Origin: a virus
IMG/VR virus record: IMGVR_UViG_3300020183_000266
Span: 1-33,891 of that record
DNA length: 33,891 nucleotides
Strand: one strand, 5' to 3'
Position 1 is the stretch's first letter; the number at the start of each line of letters is the position of its first letter. This document shows positions 21,809 through 29,851 of this stretch, piece by piece. A program made the position numbers and the translations under genes. Under the pieces are notes generated by a model. The model saw only the letters and a list, made by a program, of their open reading frames with translations, was not told the origin of the DNA and ran no database searches.

Positions 21809-22839
21809 CTTGGGTAGTGGCAGCAGTAGCTGGCAGTAGTCTGGTATCAGGCTACATGGGAGCCAAAGCGGCTAAAGACGCTGCTCGGATACAAGCTGAA
21901 GGAGCTGATCGTGCCGCAGCGCAACAACGTGAAATGTTTGACATTTCTCGGGCTGATTTAGCGCCGTATCGACAGCAAGGATACAGGGCCCTATCCGACA
22001 TCCAAAGGATGATGCCCTACTTTACCTCTCGCGTTGGTCAGCCAATGGCAAGGCAAACTCCGATCAGTCAACCACCGCAAACTGGTGGAGGATTCTCACC
22101 GCCGATGTTAGGCAATCAGCCGGTAGATATTTCAAAGTTAGGAACTCCGTTACCCGGGGGCGCTTTACAGCCCATAGCTGGAAGCATCGTTACCGATCCC
22201 CAGACAGGCAGACAGTTTACAGTCGGTGAGCCGATGGATATGTCGTTGGATACGACACAGGCTTACGAAAGGGCATTAGGCGCACAGGCCATGCCAACCA
22301 TGCCGCAAGATATGGGCGGCGTACCGATGGAAGGTGCAACGCTTTTATCTGAGTATCTTGATCCATCGATGGCGTTCCGCATGAAGTACGGAACACAAGC
22401 AACAGAGCGATTAGCAAACGTAGGTGGTGGAGCATTATCTGGAAATACCATGCGAGCCCTGCAAGAATTTGGACAGGGTTTGGCGTCCACCGAATACGGA
22501 AATGCGTTTGCTCGGGCTCAAGGCGAGCGCCAAAACATTTACAACACCCTTGCAAATATAGCTGGTATGGGACAAGGAGCGGTAAATACTGGTGTCCAAG
22601 CACAACAGGCGTTAGGGCAAAATCTTGCTGGTTTGACTACCGGGGCTGCGGCAGCTCAAGCGGCTGGTCAGGTGGGCGCTGCTAATGCTTACAGTCAAGC
22701 CTTACAAGGCCCTATGAACTACTTGCAGCTTTCTGCTTTGATGGGAAGAAATCCTTTTGGCCCCGTAACACCGGCGGCTGGCTTAGGTGGTGGCGCTCCA
22801 ACAAGTGCTGGCGTACCGTACACATCTAATTTGGCATGA
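21805..22839 (+). CDS. DNA ejection (injection) protein 1
   Basis: The 344-aa protein starts with a short hydrophobic, glycine-rich stretch (W-V-V-A-A-V-A-G-S-S-L-V-S-G-Y-M-G). A helical segment D-A-A-R-I-Q-A-E-G-A-D-R-A-A-A-Q-Q-R-E-M-F follows, then D-L-A-P-Y-R-Q-Q-G-Y-R-A-L, the typical opening of podovirus internal proteins of the gp7/gp14 type. The rest is Ala/Gly/Gln/Pro rich. These proteins leave the capsid with DNA and help cross the host envelope. It follows the tail hub genes and leads a three-protein ejection set. Confidence 0.72.
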   Translation: MTWVVAAVAGSSLVSGYMGAKAAKDAARIQAEGADRAAAQQREMFDISRADLAPYRQQGYRALSDIQRMMPYFTSRVGQPMARQTPISQPPQTGGGFSPPMLGNQPVDISKLGTPLPGGALQPIAGSIVTDPQTGRQFTVGEPMDMSLDTTQAYERALGAQAMPTMPQDMGGVPMEGATLLSEYLDPSMAFRMKYGTQATERLANVGGGALSGNTMRALQEFGQGLASTEYGNAFARAQGERQNIYNTLANIAGMGQGAVNTGVQAQQALGQNLAGLTTGAAAAQAAGQVGAANAYSQALQGPMNYLQLSALMGRNPFGPVTPAAGLGGGAPTSAGVPYTSNLA

Positions 22840-22848
22840 AAGTAAATC

Positions 22849-24246
22849 ATGGCAAACAACATAAAACCTGAAATTTCGCTGGGCGTAAAAGGCCCGCAAG
22901 CTATGACTCTCGGGGACTTAGTGGGAACTGCCACTAAGGCGATGGAGTTTCAGCGCCTGTCAGAGCTTTATCCCGAGTTAATTAAAAAGACTCAGACCGA
23001 AGTAGCTGCCGGAGAGCTTGGTCTTGCTGAAAAACGTCTAGTCGGAATTACGTCAGGAATGACCGCGCTAATTAACAATCCGTTGGTTGTGCAGGCAGAA
23101 GAAAACCCCGGGTCAGTAGATTCACAAAAACTGCTAAGTTTTGTTACTCAGAATGGTATGAACCAAGCTAAAGCTCTAGGTATACCGGATGACAAAGCAA
23201 AGGTATTGTTGGCCCCATACATAGAACTTGCTACTAGAAATCCCGGTGCGTTGCGTCAGTACGCAAAAGAACGATTGATTGCTGGTTTAGATACATCAGC
23301 CCGCGTAAACGTATTGGGTGGCCCAGAAGCTATCGGTGCGCTCAAGGTATTGCCTACTGTCCCGGCGGGGCCTCGCGGTGTAACTGGTACAGATATGACC
23401 GCACCAATCAATCGTCCTGCCGCACCTCCTGCCGCACCTCCCGCCGCTAGCCCAGCCGTACCGCCGGTAGCTCCACCAGTAGCCGCGCCAGCCGCACCGC
23501 CAGCAGCAGGCCCAGCCGCACCTCCTGCTGTTTCGGGTCGGACATCAGACCCCGGGTTTGCGTTGCAATATCCAGCCCCGATTCCGGGTGTGCCGCAGGC
23601 TGGTGGCCCAAGTATGCAAGCAGACCTATCTGCCGGTCAGCTCTATCGTACAAATTTGGCCAAAGGTCAGTCTGCTGTTCCGCTTGCAAGACGCAATGTA
23701 GAAGCGGTTATGGAAGGCGTAAGGGAGCTTGAAAAAGACCGCCGGTTTACAACCGCTGCGCCTGCGGAAGCTGAACGAAAAATTCGTGAATTTTTTGGTG
23801 ATGAGCGGTTCAAACAGCTTAGTAAAGATATTGCTAACGTGGAAATTGCGGTCATTGGCGCATCAGGACAAAGTCTATCAACCGATGCAGGCAAGTCCTT
23901 AGTAGCTAAAGCTAACGGCGATGAGACCTACCCGCCATCAGTTTTGATTTCCGTGGCTCGGCGTCTTGTTGGCGATTTGACCCGCTTAGATATGGAATCG
24001 CAAGCAGTCCAAAAGTTTGCCCAGCAATACGGTGATGCTAACTTATCAGCGTTTAGACAAGCATGGGCGGCTAACTCTGATCAGCGGATATTTGAGGCGC
24101 TTGCAATCAATAAAAATGAGCGAGACCCACGCCGCCGCCAAGAGGCGTTAGACAAATTATTGCCCAAGAGCAGAGAAGAGCTGAATGAGTTTTTAACTAA
24201 ATACGAAAACATCCAGCGCCTAACCCAGACCGGACGGCTCAAATGA
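22849..24246 (+). CDS. DNA ejection protein 2, with Pro/Ala-rich linker
   Basis: The 465-aa largely helical protein has a low-complexity Pro-Ala linker at about residues 186-228 (repeats of A-A-P-P and A-P-P-A). The linker separates an N-terminal helical domain (residues 1-150) from a C-terminal helical domain (residues 265-465). Position between ejection protein 1 and the 725-aa protein matches the P22 gp20/gp16 slots. The sequence is not enough to say which P22 protein it replaces. An extended linker could thread through the portal channel. The stop overlaps the next ATG by four bases. Confidence 0.65.
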   Translation: MANNIKPEISLGVKGPQAMTLGDLVGTATKAMEFQRLSELYPELIKKTQTEVAAGELGLAEKRLVGITSGMTALINNPLVVQAEENPGSVDSQKLLSFVTQNGMNQAKALGIPDDKAKVLLAPYIELATRNPGALRQYAKERLIAGLDTSARVNVLGGPEAIGALKVLPTVPAGPRGVTGTDMTAPINRPAAPPAAPPAASPAVPPVAPPVAAPAAPPAAGPAAPPAVSGRTSDPGFALQYPAPIPGVPQAGGPSMQADLSAGQLYRTNLAKGQSAVPLARRNVEAVMEGVRELEKDRRFTTAAPAEAERKIREFFGDERFKQLSKDIANVEIAVIGASGQSLSTDAGKSLVAKANGDETYPPSVLISVARRLVGDLTRLDMESQAVQKFAQQYGDANLSAFRQAWAANSDQRIFEALAINKNERDPRRRQEALDKLLPKSREELNEFLTKYENIQRLTQTGRLK

Positions 24247-26420
24247 AAGACGTATATCGACTGGAAAACATGACTTCCGAGCAGCTGCAGGGCGCTCGGC
24301 AGCAGATGATTGATCTTGGAATCAATGAAAACCAAGTCGATAGGATATTGATGAATGAGGGCGCGGCTGATGCATTTAATAAGCGCCCCATAGAAATCCG
24401 TCAGCAGTTTTTTGAAAAAGTTGGAGCGATGGATCTTGGAGATATCATCCGCAGACGGATTGAGACCGCTCCAGAGGAAAAGCCTGCGGACTTAGGCGCG
24501 ACCATCCGTGAGCGGATTGCGGCTATTGGCCAGCAAGAAAAGACTGCGGCCCAGCGCGAGCAACAGGTACTAGCCGCCGCTGTCCCAAAAGTAAGCCCTC
24601 AAGGTCAGGTCATGGAGACAGCATCAGCACCACCGCCGCGCCGAGCAAGATCCTTTACCGAGTTCTTAAAAGGTGCTGTTACTGGCGACCCAGAAGTCCT
24701 CAAAGCTTTGCGGCCTGATATTGTGCCTGCCGCTGAAGCCGTAGCTGCGCTAGGTTCTCAAGCGGTTGTAGCCCCCGTGGCGGCGACAGAACAGCTTTTG
24801 CGTGGCGGGGTGAAACCCGGAGCGCCTGACTACTTTGGTAAACGCATGGAAGCCGCGACCTATCAGCCCAAGACAGAGGCTGCTAAATCAGCCTTGCAAG
24901 AGCTGGGTCAGGCTTTTGAGGCTAGTAAGTTACCCCCGGTCATTACTGGTGCGCCACCAACTAGATTGCCCGCAGCTACTGCACCGGCTCAAAAGCCCAA
25001 GATCAGCTACCAAGAGTTCCAAGCGCAACGTGGAATTATTAGTCCTGATCCCGTTGGGTTGCCGGGCATGGCAAGCGTTGGAGCTGCTGGCCGTAAAGAT
25101 CCCGTAGCTGTTAGGGCTGCGATTGATCAGCTCCCGGTCGAACTACGGGCCGAGGCATCTAACGTACCAACGCAAAACGTCAATCTACCGGCCTTAGAGA
25201 CCCACGTTAAAGCCTTAAACCTACCCGAGCCGATCCAACTCACTCGCGGTCAGGCCACGGGTGATTTAGTAGCTTTGAGTAGAGAACTGAACCGCAGGGG
25301 TGAGCTACCAAACATAGCTCAACGTCTTGGCGACCAGAATCAAGCTCTGATTAAAAACCTGACTTTGATCCGCGACCGAGCCGCTCCCGATGCTTTTGGC
25401 GGTATGTCAGACTTGGGCAGACAAGTTATGGACGGTTATTTGGCTATCGATCGGGTTCGCAACGATAACATCAGTAAGCTGTATAGCGAATTACGCGATG
25501 CGGCTGGCGGTCAGTTTCCGATTGACGCCCAAAAGTTTGTTAATAACGCGGATCAGACGCTCCGCAAACAACTTAAAAGCGAATTTTTGCCGCCAGAAAT
25601 TGAACGTCAGATGCAACGGTATCGTGACGGTTCAGGCATGACGTTTGAAGAATTTGAGGCACTAAGAACTAACTTAGCCTCTGAGATCCGTAAAGCTGAC
25701 CGAGCCGGGGACGGAAACCGTAAAGCTGCGCTCAGTTTTGTCCGTGATTCTTTAGAAACTTTGCCTCTGACCGGAGAGGCCGCAAAACTCAAGCCTTTGG
25801 CTGACGCTGCTCGTAAAGCCGCTAAGGAACGGTTTGACGCTCTCAAAAAAGACCCCGCCTATAACGCTGCGGTCAATGAAAAAGTAGCGCCGGACAACTT
25901 TATTGAGACCTTTGTCTTATCTAAGGGAAAGGGAACCGAGGCCAACGTGCGCGAAATGATGTCAGCTTTGGGTAAGGGAACCCCGGAACAGCAGGCGGTA
26001 GCGGCTGGGCTGATGGAGATTATTTCTCGCAAGTCTATTGATGGCCAAGGCAACTTCTCTCAAGCTGCGTATAACAAAATCCTGAGAGACCTTGAGCCTA
26101 AGTTATCGGAAGTGTTTGATGCTGACTCGGCTAGGAATCTTAGAAATTTGGGCGAGATTTCCCGTAAAGTCATGGCTCAGCCCCGAGGCGGGTTTGCCAA
26201 TAACAGCAACACCTTAGTGGCTAGTCTCGGCGAGAAAGCTGGTAAAGCTCTTGAAATAGGTTTGAATATCTCAACAGCCAATTTAGTACCACTAGGGACG
26301 ATGGCTAAACAGGCAAGAGAAAGAAAAGCCGCACAAAAATTTGAACGTGAAAGTTTAGAACCGTTAGCTGGTGTCAAACAACCGCGCACCATAGCGGACA
26401 TTTTTAGAGGGAACCAATAA
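24243..26420 (+). CDS. DNA ejection protein 3 (large internal virion protein)
   Basis: The 725-aa, mainly helical and Ala/Gln/Lys/Arg-rich protein has repeated arms R-R-R-I-E-T-A-P-E and I-R-E-R-I-A-A-I near residues 60-95. The C-terminal half has long amphipathic helices, for example P-E-Q-Q-A-V-A-A-G-L-M-E-I-I-S-R. It occupies the third and last ejection position, analogous to P22 gp16 (609 aa), and has no lysozyme motif that I can see. Envelope crossing or DNA translocation is inferred. Overlap of start and stop with both neighbours indicates one message. Confidence 0.65.
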   Translation: MKDVYRLENMTSEQLQGARQQMIDLGINENQVDRILMNEGAADAFNKRPIEIRQQFFEKVGAMDLGDIIRRRIETAPEEKPADLGATIRERIAAIGQQEKTAAQREQQVLAAAVPKVSPQGQVMETASAPPPRRARSFTEFLKGAVTGDPEVLKALRPDIVPAAEAVAALGSQAVVAPVAATEQLLRGGVKPGAPDYFGKRMEAATYQPKTEAAKSALQELGQAFEASKLPPVITGAPPTRLPAATAPAQKPKISYQEFQAQRGIISPDPVGLPGMASVGAAGRKDPVAVRAAIDQLPVELRAEASNVPTQNVNLPALETHVKALNLPEPIQLTRGQATGDLVALSRELNRRGELPNIAQRLGDQNQALIKNLTLIRDRAAPDAFGGMSDLGRQVMDGYLAIDRVRNDNISKLYSELRDAAGGQFPIDAQKFVNNADQTLRKQLKSEFLPPEIERQMQRYRDGSGMTFEEFEALRTNLASEIRKADRAGDGNRKAALSFVRDSLETLPLTGEAAKLKPLADAARKAAKERFDALKKDPAYNAAVNEKVAPDNFIETFVLSKGKGTEANVREMMSALGKGTPEQQAVAAGLMEIISRKSIDGQGNFSQAAYNKILRDLEPKLSEVFDADSARNLRNLGEISRKVMAQPRGGFANNSNTLVASLGEKAGKALEIGLNISTANLVPLGTMAKQARERKAAQKFERESLEPLAGVKQPRTIADIFRGNQ

Positions 26421-27238
26421 TGGCAGTCAATCTTGCGCCAATAGGCAACGGTTTTCAGTTCTTTACCAATAACGGTGCGCCGTTGAACGCGGGTCAGATT
26501 TACACCTATCAAGCCGGGTCGAGCACCCCGCTTGCAACCTATACTGATAGCTCGGGTCTAGTAGCTAATACCAATCCGATCATCTTGGGTACGGACGGAC
26601 GGCCTGCCAATCAAATCTGGCTGACCGATGGGTTCTTCTATAAGTTTATTCTCAAAGATTCAGATGACGTAACAATCCAGACCTACGACAACCTGTATGG
26701 AATTATCGGTACTGCTCCTACCCCGCCGACACCCCTGCCGAGCGGTGCAATTATTTTATGGTCGGGTTCTATCGGATCGATTCCTGCTGGCTACTATCTG
26801 TGTAACGGCTCTAACGGGACACCTGATCTTAGGAACAGGTTTATTGTAGGTGCGGGTTCTACTTATGCGGTGGACGCTACCGGCGGCTCTACTGACTCAA
26901 TTGTTGTGTCGCATACGCATACTTTTAGTGGAACCACAGCAAATAACGGAACTCACAATCATTACGTTTTTGAGGGCGCTGGGTATGCATATAGTTATGC
27001 TGATCCAAACGTACCTAATCAGTCGATAAGCAACGGTCTAAATGATGGTGGCGCATCGTCATATTTAATGAGCGGGCCAAACACAACAACTAGCCAGCCT
27101 AAAGCAAATATGGGTTTATCAAGTAATGCCGGTGATCACAACCACACTTATAGCGGTACGACAGCATCGTCTGGATCATCAGGAACCAACGCTAACCTAC
27201 CCCCGTATTACGCGCTGTGCTACATAATGAAAGCGTAA
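26420..27238 (+). CDS. Tail fibre with head-binding-like N-terminus and collar domain
   Basis: The 272-aa protein has two clear modules. Residues about 1-95 show N-N-G-A-P-L-N-A-G-Q-I-Y-T-Y-Q-A-G-S-S and N-P-I-I-L-G-T-D-G-R-P, the N-terminal virion-attachment domain common in podovirus fibres. Residues about 108 onward form a phage tail collar domain (I-P-A-G-Y-Y-L-C-N-G; D-L-R-N-R-F-I-V-G-A-G) with His-x-His pairs H-T-H, H-N-H and H-N-H-T. T4 gp12-like tips bind metal through such pairs. It probably mounts on the gp10-like hub and contacts the host. The start overlaps the ejection protein stop (TAATGG). Confidence 0.82.
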   Translation: MAVNLAPIGNGFQFFTNNGAPLNAGQIYTYQAGSSTPLATYTDSSGLVANTNPIILGTDGRPANQIWLTDGFFYKFILKDSDDVTIQTYDNLYGIIGTAPTPPTPLPSGAIILWSGSIGSIPAGYYLCNGSNGTPDLRNRFIVGAGSTYAVDATGGSTDSIVVSHTHTFSGTTANNGTHNHYVFEGAGYAYSYADPNVPNQSISNGLNDGGASSYLMSGPNTTTSQPKANMGLSSNAGDHNHTYSGTTASSGSSGTNANLPPYYALCYIMKA

Positions 27239-27239
27239 T

Positions 27240-27506
27240 ATGGATTGGCAAACTGTTATCAATATCGGCCTTGGCGCGATACTGACGGGCCTTGGCTGGT
27301 TCGCCCGCGAGCTGTGGGACGCTATAAAGGAATTGCGTAGGGACATCCGCAGTATTGAAAAAGCGTTGCCCGAGGATTATGCTCGCCGGGACGAATTTAG
27401 AGACGCCATCAAGGAAGTGCGAACAGAAATGAATGGTCGTTTTGACAAACTGGAGAGCCTAATAAGTTTACTGTACGACAGACTAAACGATAAGGCAGAC
27501 AAATGA
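27240..27506 (+). CDS. Small membrane-anchored coiled-coil protein in lysis region
   Basis: The 88-aa protein has one N-terminal membrane segment (about 7-24: I-N-I-G-L-G-A-I-L-T-G-L-G-W) followed by charged heptad-like helices (L-R-R-D-I-R-S-I-E-K; R-D-A-I-K-E-V-R-T-E-M-N-G-R-F-D-K-L). The topology recalls an inner-membrane spanin or an XhlA-like lysis accessory protein. It starts one base after the fibre gene stop. It could pair with the lipoprotein encoded from the other strand, but that pairing is speculative. Confidence 0.6.
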   Translation: MDWQTVINIGLGAILTGLGWFARELWDAIKELRRDIRSIEKALPEDYARRDEFRDAIKEVRTEMNGRFDKLESLISLLYDRLNDKADK

Positions 27507-27509
27507 ATC

Positions 27510-27956
27510 ATGGCAGAACTAGACCCAGCAACAACGGCGAGGGCCGCATTAGGGGGGATTAAGGAAGCAATTAAGGTAGGTCGTGAAATTAAGGACACGG
27601 CCAAGGAAGTCAACGCATTTTTAGATGAAGAGGCTAAGGCTCGCGTAAGCTGGCGCAGAAAACAACAAGAAGTCCAGAGGCGCGGGGACATGATGTATAT
27701 CGATGCCATACACGAATATAGAATCCTGTATGACATCAAACGAGCTAAAGATGAAGCTTTAAAACAAATAGAAAAAGAATTCGGTAAGAAAGCAGTTGGT
27801 GAGGTGCAGAGCCTAGAAGATAGGCTACGGCGGGAACGCAGGGAGCTTCAAAAGGAATATGACTCAGACCGCAAACAGACTAGAAACGAATGGCTGGTCA
27901 TTGGGTTATTGGGTCTATTGATCTACGGAATCCTTAAATTTACAAAGGTGTGGTGA
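27510..27956 (+). CDS. Coiled-coil protein with C-terminal membrane segment
   Basis: The 148-aa product has a long charged helical region (about 15-125, including E-A-K-A-R-V-S-W-R-R-K-Q-Q-E and L-R-R-E-R-R-E-L-Q-K-E-Y-D) and a hydrophobic tail anchor at about 130-145 (L-V-I-G-L-L-G-L-L-I-Y-G-I-L). It follows the membrane coiled-coil gene closely and precedes another membrane protein and the holin. A role in lysis control is inferred from position. No family is identified. Confidence 0.6.
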   Translation: MAELDPATTARAALGGIKEAIKVGREIKDTAKEVNAFLDEEAKARVSWRRKQQEVQRRGDMMYIDAIHEYRILYDIKRAKDEALKQIEKEFGKKAVGEVQSLEDRLRRERRELQKEYDSDRKQTRNEWLVIGLLGLLIYGILKFTKVW

Positions 27957-28231
27957 TGAACAGAATGACGCCTGAAGAGATCGAAGTACGGGTCTGGGGC
28001 TTTATTGTCATCTGCATCATGGTGATGCTGACAGCGATTACGCTGGGCATATTGTGGGCGGTGACCTTTGAAGAACAGTCGATGGAGCTAGCGCCAATTG
28101 ATTCTATTTTCTTGGAAATTCTTAAAGCTGTTGCGTATATGTCTATCGGTACTCTCGGCGGTATTGCGGGTCGTAAGGTTACGAAAGCGGTTGCTGAAGA
28201 GATAGCCGAGAAAGATAAGGGAGAGTCGTGA
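27956..28231 (+). CDS. Two-transmembrane protein, possible holin or antiholin
   Basis: ATG 27956 (overlapping the upstream stop as TGATG) is chosen over in-frame GTGs at 27950 and 27953. The 91-aa protein has two hydrophobic helices, about 16-37 (I-V-I-C-I-M-V-M-L-T-A-I-T-L-G-I-L-W) and 60-75 (A-V-A-Y-M-S-I-G-T-L-G-G-I-A-G), and charged ends. Two-helix topology next to a 3TM holin suggests a second holin or antiholin, but no motif decides this. Its stop overlaps the holin start. Confidence 0.6.
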   Translation: MNRMTPEEIEVRVWGFIVICIMVMLTAITLGILWAVTFEEQSMELAPIDSIFLEILKAVAYMSIGTLGGIAGRKVTKAVAEEIAEKDKGES

Positions 28232-28641
28232 TGCTACCTATTGGAATGCTTTTAGAGGTCGGGGGCAAGATCCTCGACAAAGTAATCCCTGATCCTGAAG
28301 CTAAATCTAAAGCTCAGGCTGCGCTTATGGAAATGCAACAAAAGGGTGAGCTTGCCCAGCTTCAGGCTGATATGAACGAGCAAGACAACCTGACTAAGCG
28401 CATGGAAGCGGATATGAAGTCGGACTCTTGGCTATCCAAGAACATCCGGCCCATGACCTTAATTTTTATTCTGACGGTCTACACCACCTTTGCGGCGCTC
28501 TCAGCTCTGGATATTGAAGTCAACAACAACTACGTTGAGCTGCTTGGCCAATGGGGTATGTTGATCATGTCGTTTTACTTTGGCGGCAGAACCCTAGAAA
28601 AGATCATCGATATGAAGGGTAAAAATGCAACTAAGTCCTAA
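28231..28641 (+). CDS. Holin, 3TM/GTA-holin type
   Basis: The protein starts at ATG 28231 (136 aa), with an in-frame GTG at 28228 as an alternative. It has the N-terminal amphipathic region I-G-M-L-L-E-V-G-G-K-I-L-D-K-V-I-P-D-P-E, a Gln/Met-rich helix, then S-W-L-S-K-N-I-R-P-M-T-L-I-F-I-L-T-V-Y and a second hydrophobic stretch L-L-G-Q-W-G-M-L-I-M-S-F-Y-F-G-G-R. This pattern matches the 3TM holin family named after gene transfer agent holins. It would form the inner-membrane hole that releases the M15 endolysin encoded next, which it overlaps by 17 bases. GGGAGAG precedes it. Confidence 0.8.
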   Translation: MLPIGMLLEVGGKILDKVIPDPEAKSKAQAALMEMQQKGELAQLQADMNEQDNLTKRMEADMKSDSWLSKNIRPMTLIFILTVYTTFAALSALDIEVNNNYVELLGQWGMLIMSFYFGGRTLEKIIDMKGKNATKS

Positions 28642-29062
28642 TTTCACCCTTGAAGAACTGACCCGCTCGGATGCCGCCTCGCGTAACGGCTGGGACAACA
28701 CCCCGAATGAGGCTGAGATTGAGAACTTAAAGCGTCTTGCGGAGCTACTTCAGGTCGTCAAGACTGCCTTGGGTGGCAAGCCGGTGATGATCAACTCTGG
28801 GTTTCGGTCTAAGCAAGTGAACGACTCGGTGGGGTCTAAGGACAGCTCCCAGCACCGGATCGGGTGCGCGGCCGACATCCGAGTCCCGGGTATGACCCCC
28901 CGACAGGTCGTAGAGGCGTGTATTGCGGCCTCTGTGCCGTTTGATCAGATTATCCTAGAGTTTGATAGCTGGACGCACATCAGCGTCCCTAACACCCCAG
29001 AATTAGCCCCCCGAGGGTCAAAGCTGATCATTGACCGACAGGGAACCCGAACTTTCGCGTAG
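28625..29062 (+). CDS. Endolysin, M15-type D,D-/L,D-peptidase
   Basis: The 145-aa single-domain protein belongs to the peptidase M15 (M15_3) group. The zinc-binding pattern S-S-Q-H-R-I-G-C-A-A-D-I gives H77 and D84, and L-E-F-D-S-W-T-H-I-S gives E112 and H118. Such enzymes cut peptide bonds in peptidoglycan cross-links. There is no signal peptide, so export depends on the holin. It is the last plus-strand gene before the strong terminator at 29093-29123. Length is normal for this family. Confidence 0.88.
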   Translation: MQLSPNFTLEELTRSDAASRNGWDNTPNEAEIENLKRLAELLQVVKTALGGKPVMINSGFRSKQVNDSVGSKDSSQHRIGCAADIRVPGMTPRQVVEACIAASVPFDQIILEFDSWTHISVPNTPELAPRGSKLIIDRQGTRTFA

Positions 29063-29092
29063 TCTCCCCGCCTACTCCGGCGGCTTGAACAC

Positions 29093-29123
29093 CCCCCGGC
29101 CTGAGAACCGGGGGTCTTTTTTT
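29093..29123 (+). terminator. Strong rho-independent terminator at the convergence point
   Basis: CCCCCGG (29093-29099), eight-base loop, CCGGGGG (29108-29114), then TCTTTTTTT (29115-29123). It ends the rightward transcript right after the endolysin, and the opposing unit's last stop lies at 29122. A smaller GC hairpin (CCGCC/GGCGG, about 29068-29083) precedes it. On the minus strand the hairpin lacks a U-run, so leftward termination there is uncertain. Confidence 0.92.
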
Positions 29124-29373
29124 AATAAAGCGGGGCGCAAGTGACATCGATGACAACGTCCCTACTAACCCCTCCGACAATCCGTCTGCCGTAGATCACG
29201 ATGGCCCTAGTCTTAGCTGCCTGACAGTCTTGGATGGCGCTGGCGGTCTCCAAACGACTTAGGGCTACAACCTCCTTGTCTACAATTAAAGACTGCGCAG
29301 GCGGGTTATAGGTCGTGGGTATCGTTGTGGCGCACCCCGTTAAAAGTGCGGCGCTTAGTACGAGTAGTCTCAT
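29122..29373 (-). CDS. Small lipoprotein, candidate outer-membrane spanin
   Basis: The 83-aa product has a short lipoprotein signal peptide, M-R-L-L-V-L-S-A-A-L-L-T-G-C, with lipobox L-T-G-C at C14. The mature part is about 70 aa with two further cysteines. GGAG sits eight bases upstream. Its start lies inside the preceding membrane-protein gene (29306-29482), out of frame, which is how Rz/Rz1 spanin genes overlap. It is, however, not proline-rich and ends the leftward unit rather than the lysis operon, so spanin identity is a hypothesis. Confidence 0.65.
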   Translation of the reverse strand: MRLLVLSAALLTGCATTIPTTYNPPAQSLIVDKEVVALSRLETASAIQDCQAAKTRAIVIYGRRIVGGVSRDVVIDVTCAPLY

Positions 29374-29482
29374 TTTTTTTCTCCGATTTAATTTGATACA
29401 GACAAGTTACTGCAATTAAAACAATTATGGCCAAGAGGAACGCCCAGACGTCACCGGCGGCTAGGTGGGGGACGTATTTCAT
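29306..29482 (-). CDS. Small single-pass membrane protein (58 aa)
   Basis: ATG at 29482 overlaps the upstream stop (CTATGA), which fixes the start. One membrane helix at about residues 14-33 (W-A-F-L-L-A-I-I-V-L-I-A-V-T-C-L-Y) is followed by a highly charged tail (K-S-E-K-K-N-E-T-T-R-T-K-R-R). The overlap with the lipoprotein gene resembles an Rz/Rz1 pair, but the tail is short for an inner-membrane spanin. Function unknown. Confidence 0.55.
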   Translation of the reverse strand: MKYVPHLAAGDVWAFLLAIIVLIAVTCLYQIKSEKKNETTRTKRRTFNGVRHNDTHDL

Positions 29483-29676
29483 AGGACTTCTTTCACCGTG
29501 ATGGTCACCGCGATGGGGGTGGCTTTCTGACGCCAGTATTGGCTCGCCATGACCCATTCGGTAGCTTCCCTGCGGGTTCTAAAGACGTAAGTTTTAAACG
29601 GGTGTCGGGGGTCATCGTGGGTCTGCACGAATCGCCCATATTTGTCCCGTAGCGCCCAAGCTCTAGTCTTTGACAT
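29479..29676 (-). CDS. Small unknown protein (65 aa)
   Basis: The ATG at 29676 is used, with an in-frame TTG upstream rejected; it overlaps the previous gene's end by 14 bases. The protein is basic and mixed (W-A-L-R-D-K-Y-G-R-F-V-Q-T; F-R-T-R-R-E-A-T-E-W-V). No signal peptide or membrane helix. It belongs to the distal part of the leftward operon. No family is recognised. Confidence 0.55.
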   Translation of the reverse strand: MSKTRAWALRDKYGRFVQTHDDPRHPFKTYVFRTRREATEWVMASQYWRQKATPIAVTITVKEVL

Positions 29677-29842
29677 TTTTGCCAATCGCCGTCAGGGCGC
29701 GAGCTAAGTGCCAGCGCATATCTAAGATGATGTTTGTAATCCGATCCTTATCTGCGTCCATCATGGATCGGGTCTCCCGCTTTAGATCCAGCATCAGGCT
29801 ATCGATCTTAACGATGATGGTAGAAATATCGTCTTTTTCCAT
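29663..29842 (-). CDS. Small helical protein (59 aa)
   Basis: The product is 59 aa, M-E-K-D-D-I-S-T-I-I-V-K-I-D-S-L-M-L-D-L-K-R-E then R-I-T-N-I-I-L-D-M-R-W-H-L-A-R-A-L, a predicted helical hairpin or coiled coil. AGGA on the minus strand is about seven bases before ATG. It follows SSB by ten bases and overlaps the following gene. Function unknown. Confidence 0.6.
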   Translation of the reverse strand: MEKDDISTIIVKIDSLMLDLKRETRSMMDADKDRITNIILDMRWHLARALTAIGKNVKD

Positions 29843-29851
29843 GCCATTTTC

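Noticed and set aside
27250-27270. AAACTGTTATCAAT as a fifth AAACnGTT promoter
   Set aside because: The -10 match is poor (3 of 6), there is no -35 and it is inside the coding start of the 27240 gene.
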